Shown: in pieces, positions 1 to 10,936 of the stretch | How positions within the stretch are numbered: the stretch's first letter is position 1 | How the letters are laid out: the number at the start of each line of letters is the position of its first letter | From: Winogradskyella wandonensis | GTDB lineage: Bacteria; Bacteroidota; Bacteroidia; Flavobacteriales; Flavobacteriaceae | Length of the DNA: 64,000 nucleotides | Direction of reading: 5' to 3' | Assembly (NCBI RefSeq): GCF_004346845.1 | Contig: NZ_SMGI01000003.1 | Location: 208,216 to 272,215, forward strand | The notes under the pieces: generated by a model | Databases searched by the model: none | What the model was told of the DNA's origin: nothing | Seen by the model: only the letters and a program-made list of their open reading frames with translations | Program-made: the position numbers and the translations under genes

Positions 1-3000
1 CGCATCTACGCCATTGCCATTATCTGCTATAACATCTACTGATACAGTAGCTCCTGGGGTGTTTGCTAAACTAGCATCATCCTGAGCTACTGGTGGAATA
101 GGTAACTCGATAAGTATAGTAGCTACTGCGGTATCACAAATTCTTTGATTAGGAGCATTTAAGCAAATCTGATAGGTTACATTATATGTACCTGCTGGAG
201 TTCCTGGTGGAATATCAATTGTTCCATCGGTGTTAATTGAAACACCTGTCAAACCACCATTATTAGAAATCGTTATGGTGCCATCATCTATTAAGGCGTC
301 CGTTGCAGGTGTTGTGCCATCTGCATCATCATTTGTGAAAACTGTTGCTGTTGTTCCGCCTGCTGTTGCATCTATTGGTGATGCACTAAAATCATCATTG
401 TTTGCTGTAATCGTTGGTGTAGCAGCAACGACTATTGATACTTCTGCCGTGTCACAAATACTACTGTCTGCTTCTAAACAAATCGTATACTCAACTGTAT
501 ATGAACCTGGTGTTGAACCTGCTGGAATATCAATTGTTCCATCGGTGTTAATTGAAACACCTGTCAAACCACCATTGTTAGAAATCGTTATGGTGCTATC
601 ATCTATTAAGGCGTCCGTTGCAGGTGTTGTGCCATCTGCATCATCATTTGTGAAAACTGTTGCTGTTGTTCCGCCTGCTGTTGCATCTATTGGTGATGCA
701 CTAAAATCATCATTGTTTGCTGTAATCGTTGGCACTACACAAGCCAATGCATCCGTATCATCGGTAACCGCAGGAGCATTACCAGGGTAAGTTGCAGCTG
801 CATCTGCCACAGTACCATCTGCATTAATTCCGCCATTAGCTATTGTTAATGGCTCTGCATTAGTGTTTCCTGGATTAAAAACACCACCATCACCTCCATC
901 GGCATTAGCATCATTATAGGCTTCGTTTGCATCTGAACAGCCGTCTCCGTCTGAATCTAAATCAAAATAGTCAAAAATACCATCACCGTCAGTGTCGATA
1001 GGATTAGGTTGTATTTGCATACAAGTAGTTGCAGGATAGCCACCTACTGGTGGTGCAGTAGCAAAACAATAATCTCTAGAACTTAAAGATCCTGCAAATG
1101 TTAAGTTAAAGCTGGAGACTTGACCATAATACCAAGTAAATAAATCTTGAGAATTGTTATTACTTACAAACGTTGTAGTTCCATTTCCATTATCAGTTAT
1201 TGATGGACTGCCTTGCTGAAAAGCGTATCCTATTAATAAAGATTGTTCTAATATAACACCTTCGTTCAAATCAAAGTCATCCATGTTCAACCCAAAATTT
1301 ATGGTCACTGGATTTGATGTATTCGCTTCAAAAAATTCAAAAGAAAAGATATCATTTGGATCGGCATCATTTATGGCGAAACCATTATCACCAGAACAAT
1401 CAGCATTTCCGGGAGGATTAAATGAATATCCTGTAGCATTAACAGAAGTTATAATCATATCTATTAAGGTACCATCTGGTGTAGAACCAATATCCTCAAA
1501 TAACATTGTTCCGCCTAAAGCTCCATTATTATTTACAGTTGCATTGGCGGCTATAAAATCATATTCAGGAAATACTCCTGTATCGTCGAAGACAGGACAC
1601 GCAAAGACTTGTCCTTCATCGATGTCTGTGATGCCATCATTATCATCATCTAAATCGCAAACATTATTTATACCATCTGCATCTGGGTCGTTTGCTGTTA
1701 CAGTTCCAGGAATTGCCCCATCCGTGCAAGGGTCTGGCGGTCCTGTTACTGTTAAAATACCAGATCTAACCTCATTGATACAAACATTTGCATCGTGAGT
1801 TATTTCTAAAATATAGGTTGTACCATCTAATGCAGCAGAGGTTATAATATCTAAGGACTGCGTATCTGTACCAGTATAAACGGCATCGTCACTTAGTGCA
1901 TTTCCTGGTGCTATGCTACCTATATACCATTGGTAATTAAGACCGGAGTCTGCATTACCTGGCGTACCATATATTGGTGTACCTGATGAATAGCTCGTTG
2001 CATTATCTGCTGATGTTGTGACAGTAAACGTAGCTGTATCTCCTTCTACCACAGTTTGATTACCAGGCTCTGAAGGTGCAATAGTTACCTGAGTAGCTAA
2101 TGTTTCATTTCCTGTAGTGCCATTGTAACCACCCGTTGCATTGGTTCCTGTGACCTGACCATCTGTATTATAACTATAAGGCGCTTCTCCTAAGATACCA
2201 TCATTATCTGAATCACTTCCACCAGATTCTACTACATCGTTACATCCATCATTATCACTGTCTGAGTCCAAGTAATCGAAGATTCCGTCACCATCAGTAT
2301 CTATGGAACAAAAAGTTGGCTGAATGTACCTTATCGATGATGCTGCTATATGCCTGTATCTTATTTCAATTCGGCTTACTTTATCAGGAAAAAAGAAAAC
2401 AATCGAACCTACTGGATCACTAGACGGATTATTTCCATCAACATTTCCATTAATTGATAAATTTTCTTGAAATTCATTTCCAGTTTGAATAATTCGACTA
2501 CCAACACTTGAGATACCTTCGACCGTCAAATCATAAAGCACATTATTTTCGTCATAAACATTTATTTCATAATTCTCATTTTCATCAAAATCAGTGATTT
2601 TAAAACTTAATTTTCCGACTGGATTTGTAAATGTTGTAATTAAAGTACCTTCGAAATTACCACCACCACCAGTCCTTTGCAACCTTATTGCACTTCCATT
2701 TGAGCCTGCTGTATAACCATAAATCTGTCCTGTTCCTGAAACGGAAGTGATATTATATCTTACATTAGTTCCATTTAAAGGAAACTCATCGCCATCATTA
2801 ACAGGAAAACCAGTTCCACTAACACCAATTGTACCGGCAATATTTGTATTATTATTACATCCTTCTTGATTATCTAAAATACCGTCGTTATCATTGTCTA
2901 AATCTGTTGCATCAGGAACACCATCCATATCAGAATCAGGTACAAATACGGTATAAGAAAGTCCCTCTAGTACTATACCGAATGGATCTGTCGAGCCATT

Positions 3001-3717
3001 TGTTGTATCTTATGCAATATCATCGTAAGTAAATGTTATTTGAGAAAAAGGCGAAGTGCTAGAAATAGTTAGTTGTCCGCCTGCATCTGCATTGAAAGAA
3101 TTATCATTTGGCGCATAGATTGTTCCTACAGGAATAGTCGCAGCAGTAAAAGATCCAGAAGCTGGACTCTCTACGGATGTGGTTAATTTTGTGAAATGTT
3201 GATCATTTACACCTTCTGGACCTTCATTTACATATGTTAAACTTATTGTTCCAGAATTAACAGAAATATTATTTATACCCTCTAAACCTCTATCAAAAGA
3301 AGAGACATCATTATTATTAAAAAATCCGAAATCTAAAATTACTTCAGAAACACTTACAGGAAAACCAGAAGTTGCGTCTACGAATGAGATTGTGTAATTA
3401 ACATCACCATTTACCACTCCTGAAGCAGGTCCGTTATGACCGAGGCGATAGCCAACACCTAAAGCATCCGTTCCTTGTCCATTGGCCGAGGTTAACACCA
3501 CCTCAACATTATCATCTGGGGCATCAGCGGAATTAAAAACTGCAGGTGAACTCGTTCCTGCACCGAGTTGTGATGCTGTTATTGTCTGTCCAAAACTAAC
3601 AAACGCCATTAAAACAATTAATAGCGTCGCTAGGTAATACTGTTTAAAACCAAGTAAGTCTGTAATAAAATTACTGAAATTTGTTTTCAATACGGAAGGA
3701 ATGGTAGTTTTTCCCAT
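1..3717 (-). pseudogene. Large secreted cell-surface adhesin, interrupted by one in-frame stop; 3' end beyond window
   Basis: The gene starts at 3717 with a signal peptide (residues about 20-43, ending SFGQ) and runs to a TAA at 3012-3010. The same frame then stays open from 3009 to position 1, about 1000 codons, and the protein sense continues (..TYDDIA, stop, DTTNGSTDPFG..). Downstream are thrombospondin type-3 calcium-binding repeats (for example DSDMDGVPDATDLDNDNDG, DTDGDGIFDYLDSDSDNDG and DPDADGINNVCDLDDDNDG) and Ig/cadherin-like repeats of 105 residues near the left edge. This architecture is that of Bacteroidota type IX-secreted surface proteins; the sorting domain would lie outside the window. 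A single CAA-to-TAA change would explain the break. Alternatives are a sequencing error, readthrough, or a truncated 235-residue secreted product. I saw no start with a signal peptide after the stop. Confidence 0.75.
211..732. repeat. Tandem 315-bp repeat inside the adhesin gene
   Basis: Positions 211-417 and 526-732 match over 207 bp with only two mismatches that I could see, a period of 315 bp or exactly 105 codons. They encode two copies of an Ig/cadherin-like domain whose strands include DGTIDIPAGSTPGSYTVEYT and ATVFTNDDADGTTPATDALI. The intervening part of each unit is more diverged. Near-identity at the DNA level points to recent duplication or gene conversion. Confidence 0.85.
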
Positions 3718-4195
3718 AATTATTATTGGTTATTTTTCTTAAAATGATGTTGGCATAGTAATTTACATTCAAAACTGTTCTGACCGAAGGAAAAGTCAGT
3801 GAATACAGTATTTGAGAAAGCGTGTAATGATAAAGAAATCATTATAAAATTCTAAAAAGAACCATACAATCCTGCTAAAGCTGGTGTAATGATTAAATAT
3901 TAATAGCTTTTTGTTAAACAAAATATGTCATAAGGACGTCACTTCAAATTAACATATTTTAACATCAGAAATTTAGCAAAAATTAATTGTATATTGTTGT
4001 AGGAATTATTCTATTCTTTTTTTAATCGACAAAACTCACATATTGTCGTTTAAATACAATACACAATTACTTACAATAAAGCCTTATCTTTTAATGATAT
4101 TACGTCATAGGAAGTTTTGTTTAAAGGATAAACTAAAAAAATGTATCAGTTTACAGTTAAAACAATATTTTTGTGCTCTGCAAATTTTAGACTAA
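3718..4195. other. Intergenic region between divergent adhesin and prfC
   Basis: There is no credible gene in these 478 bp. Small palindromes are present: TAATGAT-N6-ATCATTA at 3825-3844 and TTTTGTT-A-AACAAAA at 3909-3923. I found no consensus -7 box for the adhesin. A candidate for prfC lies at the right end. Confidence 0.6.
4166..4173 (+). promoter_or_regulatory. Candidate flavobacterial -7 box for prfC
   Basis: TATTTTTG matches the Bacteroidota -7 consensus TAnnTTTG and lies 22 bases before the prfC start. I see no clear TTG element at the -33 position, so the call rests on one box in AT-rich DNA. Confidence 0.4.
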
Positions 4196-5785
4196 ATGAG
4201 TTTCTTATCAGAAATACAAAGACGCCGAACATTTGGGATTATTTCCCATCCAGACGCTGGTAAAACAACGCTGACAGAAAAATTACTTTTATTTGGCGGA
4301 GCCATACAAGAAGCTGGTGCTGTAAAAAGCAATAAAATAAAAAAAGGCGCTACTAGTGACTTTATGGAGATAGAGCGCCAGCGTGGTATTTCTGTTGCTA
4401 CGTCTGTTTTAGCTTTTGAATATAATGGTATAAAAATAAACATACTAGATACGCCTGGGCATAAAGATTTTGCTGAAGATACCTTTAGAACCTTAACCGC
4501 GGTCGATAGTGTTATTGTTGTTATTGATGTAGCAAAAGGTGTTGAGGAACAAACAGAAAAATTGGTAGAAGTTTGCCGTATGCGTAACATACCGATGCTT
4601 GTTTTTATAAATAAATTAGACAGAGAAGGTAAAGATGCTTTTGATTTACTAGATGAAGTTGAGCAAAAACTTGGTCTAACGGTTTGCCCGTTAAGTTTTC
4701 CTATAGGTATGGGTTACGACTTTAAAGGGATATATAATTTGTGGGAAAAAAACGTAAATATTTTTACTGGAGACCCTAAAAAAGACATTGAAGACACTGT
4801 AGAAATTAACGATTTAAACTCGCCAGAACTCGAAAAATTAATTGGAGAAAAGCATGCTAATGATTTACGTGATAATATTGAATTAGTTAATGGTATTTAT
4901 CCAGAATTTAATAAGGAAGATTACTTAAAAGGAATACAACAACCTGTATTTTTTGGCTCTGCCTTGAATAATTTTGGAGTACGAGAATTACTTGATTGTT
5001 TTGTGGAAATTGCACCAAAACCAAGGCCGAAACAAAGTGAGGAACGACTGGTTAAGCCAGAAGAAAAGGATTTTTCAGGATTTGTATTTAAAATTCATGC
5101 AAATATGGATCCTAATCATCGTAATCGTCTAGCCTTTGTTAAAATTGTATCAGGTGAATTTCACCGTAATAACCCATATCTACATGTTCGCAATGGCAAA
5201 AAGATGAAATTTTCTAGTCCTAATGCATTTTTTGCAGAGAAAAAAGAGATTATAGATGTGTCGTATCCTGGAGATATTGTTGGACTACAAGATAGTGGTA
5301 ATTTTAAAATTGGAGATACGCTAACTGAAGGTGAAATCCTTAATTATAAGGGAATTCCTAGCTTTTCTCCTGAACACTTTAGGTATATCAACAATGCTGA
5401 TCCAATGAAGTCAAAACAACTGTACAAGGGTATAGACCAACTTATGGATGAAGGTGTTGCACAATTATTTACTCTAGAGCTTAATGGACGAAAAGTAATT
5501 GGTACCGTTGGTGCCCTGCAGTATGAAGTAATTCAGTACCGATTAGAACATGAGTATGGTGCTAAATGTACTTACGAAAACCTTAATGTCCATAAGGCTT
5601 GTTGGGTTGACCCCGAAGATGCAAAAAGCGAAGAATTTAAAGATTTTAAGCGCGTAAAACAGCGTTTTCTGGCCAAAGATAAAAGTGGACAATTGGTATT
5701 TTTAGCAGATTCTATGTTTACCCTACAAATGACTGAGCAAAAATATCCTAATATTAAATTTCATTACACCTCTGAATTTGATTAA
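4196..5785 (+). CDS. prfC: Peptide chain release factor 3 (RF3)
   Basis: This cytoplasmic translational GTPase recycles RF1/RF2 from the ribosome after peptide release. At 529 aa it has the normal RF3 length. The G domain has G1 HPDAGKTT (18-25), a switch region with ERQRGISV, G3 DTPGH (85-89) and G4 NKLD (139-142). RF3-specific features follow: the insertion after G4 (GYDFKGIYNLW) and the C-terminal domain ending in FHYTSEFD. EF-G is excluded by length and by the N-terminal SEIQRRRTFGIISHPD pattern. The gene stands alone, divergent from the adhesin and convergent with the DUF3467 gene, with a strong hairpin after it. Confidence 0.97.
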   Translation: MSFLSEIQRRRTFGIISHPDAGKTTLTEKLLLFGGAIQEAGAVKSNKIKKGATSDFMEIERQRGISVATSVLAFEYNGIKINILDTPGHKDFAEDTFRTLTAVDSVIVVIDVAKGVEEQTEKLVEVCRMRNIPMLVFINKLDREGKDAFDLLDEVEQKLGLTVCPLSFPIGMGYDFKGIYNLWEKNVNIFTGDPKKDIEDTVEINDLNSPELEKLIGEKHANDLRDNIELVNGIYPEFNKEDYLKGIQQPVFFGSALNNFGVRELLDCFVEIAPKPRPKQSEERLVKPEEKDFSGFVFKIHANMDPNHRNRLAFVKIVSGEFHRNNPYLHVRNGKKMKFSSPNAFFAEKKEIIDVSYPGDIVGLQDSGNFKIGDTLTEGEILNYKGIPSFSPEHFRYINNADPMKSKQLYKGIDQLMDEGVAQLFTLELNGRKVIGTVGALQYEVIQYRLEHEYGAKCTYENLNVHKACWVDPEDAKSEEFKDFKRVKQRFLAKDKSGQLVFLADSMFTLQMTEQKYPNIKFHYTSEFD

Positions 5786-5866
5786 AAGTCCTAAAAATTA
5801 GCAAAAACTTATTTTTAAGCGATTTAAGCAATTTTTTATTTAAATACGGTAAATCACAAGAACAAA

Positions 5867-5907
5867 AAATAAAAAAGCATCCTAGAAGACTTCTAGGATG
5901 CTTTTTT
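5867..5907. terminator. Bidirectional intrinsic terminator between prfC and the DUF3467 gene
   Basis: A near-perfect hairpin, GCATCCTAGAAG / CTTCTAGGATGC (5877-5901), is flanked by an A-run on the left and a T-run on the right. It can therefore act for both convergent genes. Confidence 0.9.
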
Positions 5908-6025
5908 AATAGTTTAAATTTATAGCTAAATATTATAACTATAGAAAACAGATATGTTTCTATTTTAAAAATTATGTTATAAAATGGATATTTTTTAACT
6001 ATACATCTTGTAAATATTCTAAAAT

Positions 6026-6343
6026 TTACGCTTGACCTGTTGGCCCAAAATTAATTGGGACTTGAGGTTGCTCGTAATCTTTAATGGTGCCATGAGCGTT
6101 CTCAAAACGCTTTACATTTTCGCTTAGTGCTTTTACCAAACGCTTAGCATGTTGCGGCGTTAAAATAATACGCGATTTTACTTTACTCTTTGGCGTACCT
6201 GGCATAATATTTACAAAATCTATAACGAACTCAGATACGGAGTGGTTAATTATTGCCAAGTTAGAGTATGTACCTTGAGCTACTTGTTCGTCTAATTCTA
6301 TGTTGATTTGTCCCTGTTTTGGTTGCTTCTTATTATCTGCCAT
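6026..6343 (-). CDS. DUF3467 family protein
   Basis: This 105-aa cytoplasmic protein has no signal peptide or membrane segment. The pattern matches DUF3467: an N-terminal EL..Q.AQGTYSNLAIINHS stretch, then FVIDFVNIMPG, K.KVKSRIILTP and a helix HAKRLVKALSENVKRFE. Its biochemical role is unknown to me. Members usually sit beside rpoC in Bacteroidota, as here. It lies 219 bp downstream of rpoC beyond a terminator-like hairpin, so it probably has its own promoter. A 7-bp hairpin (TTTCCGT/ACGGAAA, 6360-6377) lies in its leader, with a near-consensus TATATTTA box further upstream. Confidence 0.85.
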   Translation of the reverse strand: MADNKKQPKQGQINIELDEQVAQGTYSNLAIINHSVSEFVIDFVNIMPGTPKSKVKSRIILTPQHAKRLVKALSENVKRFENAHGTIKDYEQPQVPINFGPTGQA

Positions 6344-6488
6344 TTTTAATTGGTTTAAGTTTCCGTGAAAACGGAAATCTAATTGTTTGATTTCTTTTGT
6401 AAATATACCGACTCACTCGTGAAAAACCTTGTTCTCCATACATTTTGTTTTATACATAACAAAACATTCGAACTGAAGTTTTAATAAT

Positions 6489-6526
6489 GGAAAAGCCTTC
6501 AAACTATAACAGTAAGAAGGCTTTAA
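6489..6526 (-). terminator. Terminator candidate of the rpoBC operon
   Basis: Read on the minus strand, AAAGCCTTC (6524-6516) pairs with GAAGGCTTT (6500-6492) across a 15-base loop and is followed by a short T-run. It lies about 40 bp after the rpoC stop. Confidence 0.65.
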
Positions 6527-6562
6527 ATTATACTCTCATTATCTTCGAGATAAGAGTCACTA

Positions 6563-9500
6563 CTAGTTGTAGTTCATCTCTTCTTTCTGCTTCATCATTT
6601 CATCAAATTCCGATTTAGATCCTACGATAATGTTATCGTAATCTCTAACACCTGTACCGGCAGGAATTCTATGACCAACGATTACGTTTTCTTTAAGACC
6701 CTCTAAAGTATCTACTTTAGCGCTTACCGCTGCCTCGTTAAGTACTTTTGTTGTCTCTTGGAAAGATGCCGCTGAGATAAACGACTTTGTCTGTAATGAT
6801 GCTCTAGTAATACCTTGTAAGATAGGCGTCGCTGTAGCTGGGCTCGCATCACGAGCTGTTACTAACTGCTTGTCTTCTCTTCTTAGCAATGAGTTTTCAT
6901 CTCTTAACTGACGCGTCGTAACAATCTGCCCTGATTTAAAGGTTTCCGAATCTCCAGCGTCTTCTACTACCTTCATTCCAAAAATCTTATCGTTTTCTTC
7001 GATAAAATCTGATTTATGGACTAACTGGTTCTCTAAGAAAATCGTGTCGCCAGAATCTATAATTCTTACTTTACGCATCATTTGTCTTACAACAACTTCG
7101 AAATGCTTATCGTTAATCTTTACACCTTGTAATCGGTAAACTTCTTGTACTTCGTTTACTAGGTACTGCTGTACCGCAGAAGGTCCTTTGATATTTAAGA
7201 TATCGTTTGGTGTTACAGAGCCATCAGATAAAGGTATACCCGCTTTTACATAATCGTTTTCTTGTACAAGAATTTGATTAGATAGTTTTACTAGGTATTT
7301 TTTAACTTCACCCAACTTAGACTCTACGATAATCTCGCGATTACCACGCTTAATTTTACCGAATGAAACAACTCCGTCGATTTCTGTTACAACAGCTGGA
7401 TTAGAAGGGTTACGTGCTTCGAAAAGCTCTGTAACACGTGGTAAACCACCTGTAATATCACCGGCCTTGGCAGATTTACGAGGAATCTTAACTAAGATTT
7501 TACCGATATCGATTTTCTCACCGTCATCAATCATAATGTGAGCACCAACTGGTAAGTTGTAAGAACGGATAGTTTCACCTTTCTTATCTTCAATCAATAA
7601 TGTTGGTATTAACTTCTTGTTTCTAGATTCCGAAATTACTTTTTCTTGGAAACCTGTTTGTTCATCAATTTCAACTTGGTAGGTTACACCTTGCTCGATG
7701 TTTTCATACTTTACTTTACCAGCAAATTCTGAAATAATTACACCATTGTAAGGATCCCACTGACAAACAACATCGCCATTCTTAAGTTTAGCACCTGGTT
7801 TTACATAAATAAATGAACCGTAAGGAATATTATTTGTACTAAGTACGATTCCTGTTTTAGCGTCTGTTAACTTTAATTCTGAGGTACGAGAAATAACTAC
7901 ATCTACCTCATTACCTTCATTATCTTTAGTTTTAACAGTTTTAAGATCTTCAATCTCTGCAATACCATCGAACTTAGCAACTAACTTATTCTCTTCAGAA
8001 ATGTTACCAGCAATACCACCTACGTGGAATGTACGCAATGTTAACTGTGTACCAGGCTCACCGATAGACTGAGCAGCTACAACACCAACAGCTTCTCCTC
8101 GCTGAACCATTTTACCTGTCGCAAGGTTACGGCCGTAACACTTCACACAAATACCTTTTTTAGCCTCACAAGTTAATGGCGAACGTACTTCGATAGTTTC
8201 AACTGGAGAATCACCAATTTTCTTAGCTGTTGCATCGTCAATGTGTGCACCTGCCTCAACTAACAATTCTTCAGTTAATGGGTTATATACATCGTTTACA
8301 GATGTACGGCCCACGATTCTTGCTTCTAATTTCTCTACAACTTCTTCGTTCTTCTTTAAAGCAGACACCTCGATACCTCTAAGTGTTCCACAATCTTCTT
8401 CGTAAACAATAACATCTTGTGAAACATCTACTAAACGACGTGTTAAGTAACCAGCATCTGCCGTCTTAAGAGCGGTATCTGCAAGACCTTTACGAGCACC
8501 GTGCGTTGAGATAAAGTATTCTAAAATTGAAAGACCTTCCTTAAAGTTAGAAAGAATTGGATTCTCGATAATTTCTCCACCACCTGCATTAGATTTTTTA
8601 GGCTTTGCCATTAATCCTCGCATACCTGTTAACTGACGAATCTGCTCCTTAGATCCACGAGCACCAGAATCTAGCATCATGAATACGGAGTTAAATCCTT
8701 GCTGATCTTCACGAATACGCTTCATAGACAGCTCGGTTAATTCTGCGTTTGTCGATGTCCAGATATCAATAACTTGGTTATAACGCTCGTTATTGGTAAT
8801 AAGTCCCATATTATAGTTGCCCATAATACCATCGACCTGTTTGTTAGCAGCATCAATCATTCCGTGTTTTTCTTGAGGAATAATAATATCGCCTAAACTA
8901 AAAGACAATCCACCTTGGAAAGCAAATTTATATCCTAAAGTCTTAATCTCATCTAAGAATTCAGCAGTTTCAGGAACTGATGTTACTTTTAAGATACCAT
9001 GAATAATATCTCTTAAAGATTTCTTAGTTAATACTTCATTTATGTAACCTGCAGCTTCTGGTACTTTTTCATTAAATAGCACTCTACCTACAGTAGTTTC
9101 AATAATTTGAGTTGTCAACTCACCATCTTCATTAAAGTCTTTTGTACGTACTTTAATTCCAGCATTCAAATCAACTTTCTTCTCGTTATAAGCAATAGTT
9201 ACTTCTTCTGGAGAATAAAATGTCAAGCCTTCACCTTTAACTGGTACTTCTTTAGTCGATTTTCTGTGCTTAGTCATATAATATAGACCAAGTACCATAT
9301 CTTGAGAAGGTACTGTTACTGGCGAACCATTTGCTGGGTTTAAGATATTATGAGAAGCTAACATTAATAATTGCGCTTCTAAAATTGCCTCTGGACCTAA
9401 TGGTAAATGTACCGCCATTTGATCACCATCGAAATCGGCATTAAATGCAGTACACACTAATGGGTGTAACTGAATAGCCTTACCTTCGATAAGTTTTGGC

Positions 9501-10864
9501 TGAAATGCCTGAATACCTAATCTGTGAAGCGTAGGCGCACGATTTAGTAATACTGGATGTCCTTTAAGAACATTTTCTAAGATATCCCAAACAACAGGCT
9601 CTTTTCTGTCTATAATCTTTTTAGCAGACTTTACCGTTTTTACTATACCTCTTTCGATTAACTTACGAATGATAAAAGGCTTATATAATTCAGCCGCCAT
9701 GTTTTTTGGTAAACCACACTCAAATAACTTTAATTCTGGTCCAACAACAATTACCGAACGTGCTGAATAATCTACACGCTTACCTAGTAAGTTTTGACGG
9801 AAGCGACCTTGCTTACCTTTAAGCGAATCTGATAATGATTTTAATGGTCTGTTAGAGTCTGTTTTAACTGCAGAAGACTTACGTGTATTATCGAATAAAG
9901 AATCTACTGACTCTTGAAGCATACGCTTCTCGTTACGTAAAATTACTTCTGGTGCCTTTATCTCTACCAAACGTTTTAAACGGTTGTTACGAATAATAAC
10001 ACGACGGTAAAGGTCATTTAAATCTGATGTCGCAAAACGACCACCATCTAAAGGAACAAGCGGACGTAATTCTGGTGGAATTACAGGAATAGCCTTCATA
10101 ATCATCCATTCTGGCTTATTCTCTCTATTTAAGTTAGAATCTCTAAATGCTTCAACAACTTGAAGACGCTTTAATGCCTCAGTCTTGCGCTGTTTAGACG
10201 TCTCGTTATTTGCCTTGTGACGTAATTCGTATGATAGCTCGTCCAAATCTATACGTGCAAGAATATCTATTAGACACTCTGCACCCATTTTAGCGATAAA
10301 CTTGTTAGGGTCTGAATCTTCTAAGTATTGGTTTTCTTGTGGAAGTGTCTCTAGAATATTTAAGTATTCTTCTTCGGTTAAGAAATCCATTTTTTGTAAT
10401 GGTTCGCCTTCAGCATTCATAGCAATACCTGGCTGAATTACTACGTAACGTTCGTAGTAAATAATCATGTCCAATTTCTTAGAAGGTAAACCTAATAAAT
10501 ATCCTATTTTATTTGGTAACGAACGGAAATACCAGATATGTGCAACTGGCACAACTAAGTTAATGTGACCAACGCGATCTCTACGAACTTTCTTTTCTGT
10601 TACTTCAACTCCACAACGGTCACAGACGATACCCTTATAACGTATTCTTTTGTATTTACCACAAGCACATTCAAAATCCTTAACAGGACCAAAAATACGC
10701 TCGCAAAACAAACCGTCACGTTCTGGTTTATGCGTACGATAATTTATAGTTTCTGGTTTTAATACCTCTCCACGCGATGCTGCTAAAACAGACTCAGGTG
10801 ATGCTAAACCAATAGAAATTTTGTTAAACTTCTGTACTGTATTCTTATCTTGTTTTCTTGCCAT
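6563..10864 (-). CDS. rpoC: DNA-directed RNA polymerase subunit beta'
   Basis: This is the largest subunit of the transcription core and carries the catalytic Mg2+ site. At 1433 aa it has the expected Bacteroidota length. The N-terminal zinc motif is [20 protein letters not shown], the active-site NADFDGD has aspartates D477, D479 and D481, and the second zinc-binding region is [13 protein letters not shown], followed by the trigger-loop region ([16 protein letters not shown]). Regions are conserved throughout with no frameshift. It is 72 bp downstream of rpoB, separated by a long hairpin. Confidence 0.99.
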   Translation of the reverse strand: MARKQDKNTVQKFNKISIGLASPESVLAASRGEVLKPETINYRTHKPERDGLFCERIFGPVKDFECACGKYKRIRYKGIVCDRCGVEVTEKKVRRDRVGHINLVVPVAHIWYFRSLPNKIGYLLGLPSKKLDMIIYYERYVVIQPGIAMNAEGEPLQKMDFLTEEEYLNILETLPQENQYLEDSDPNKFIAKMGAECLIDILARIDLDELSYELRHKANNETSKQRKTEALKRLQVVEAFRDSNLNRENKPEWMIMKAIPVIPPELRPLVPLDGGRFATSDLNDLYRRVIIRNNRLKRLVEIKAPEVILRNEKRMLQESVDSLFDNTRKSSAVKTDSNRPLKSLSDSLKGKQGRFRQNLLGKRVDYSARSVIVVGPELKLFECGLPKNMAAELYKPFIIRKLIERGIVKTVKSAKKIIDRKEPVVWDILENVLKGHPVLLNRAPTLHRLGIQAFQPKLIEGKAIQLHPLVCTAFNADFDGDQMAVHLPLGPEAILEAQLLMLASHNILNPANGSPVTVPSQDMVLGLYYMTKHRKSTKEVPVKGEGLTFYSPEEVTIAYNEKKVDLNAGIKVRTKDFNEDGELTTQIIETTVGRVLFNEKVPEAAGYINEVLTKKSLRDIIHGILKVTSVPETAEFLDEIKTLGYKFAFQGGLSFSLGDIIIPQEKHGMIDAANKQVDGIMGNYNMGLITNNERYNQVIDIWTSTNAELTELSMKRIREDQQGFNSVFMMLDSGARGSKEQIRQLTGMRGLMAKPKKSNAGGGEIIENPILSNFKEGLSILEYFISTHGARKGLADTALKTADAGYLTRRLVDVSQDVIVYEEDCGTLRGIEVSALKKNEEVVEKLEARIVGRTSVNDVYNPLTEELLVEAGAHIDDATAKKIGDSPVETIEVRSPLTCEAKKGICVKCYGRNLATGKMVQRGEAVGVVAAQSIGEPGTQLTLRTFHVGGIAGNISEENKLVAKFDGIAEIEDLKTVKTKDNEGNEVDVVISRTSELKLTDAKTGIVLSTNNIPYGSFIYVKPGAKLKNGDVVCQWDPYNGVIISEFAGKVKYENIEQGVTYQVEIDEQTGFQEKVISESRNKKLIPTLLIEDKKGETIRSYNLPVGAHIMIDDGEKIDIGKILVKIPRKSAKAGDITGGLPRVTELFEARNPSNPAVVTEIDGVVSFGKIKRGNREIIVESKLGEVKKYLVKLSNQILVQENDYVKAGIPLSDGSVTPNDILNIKGPSAVQQYLVNEVQEVYRLQGVKINDKHFEVVVRQMMRKVRIIDSGDTIFLENQLVHKSDFIEENDKIFGMKVVEDAGDSETFKSGQIVTTRQLRDENSLLRREDKQLVTARDASPATATPILQGITRASLQTKSFISAASFQETTKVLNEAAVSAKVDTLEGLKENVIVGHRIPAGTGVRDYDNIIVGSKSEFDEMMKQKEEMNYN

Positions 10865-10884
10865 TTTTCTTTAGTCTTAAGTCG

Positions 10885-10926
10885 CAGTCGCAGTACTCAG
10901 TAACTGTAAACTGAATACTGTGACTG
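10885..10926 (-). repeat. 17-bp-stem hairpin between rpoB and rpoC
   Basis: CAGTCGCAGTACTCAGT (10885-10901) faces ACTGAATACTGTGACTG (10910-10926). The arms pair with one G-T wobble and one mismatch around an 8-base loop. The arms are built from CAGT/ACTG units with about 7-bp spacing, like the short-period repeats found elsewhere in the window. It could act as an RNA-processing or pausing element in the rpoBC transcript. There is no T-run, so it does not look like a terminator. Confidence 0.75.
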
Positions 10927-10936
10927 TTAACTATTT

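Noticed and set aside
230-790. Plus-strand open frame of 186 codons with two repeated halves
   Set aside because: It is the antisense shadow of the adhesin's 105-codon repeats; the minus frame has the sensible TSP3/Ig-like protein.
4192-4590. Minus-strand open frame of 132 codons over prfC
   Set aside because: It is a shadow of the clear RF3 coding frame.
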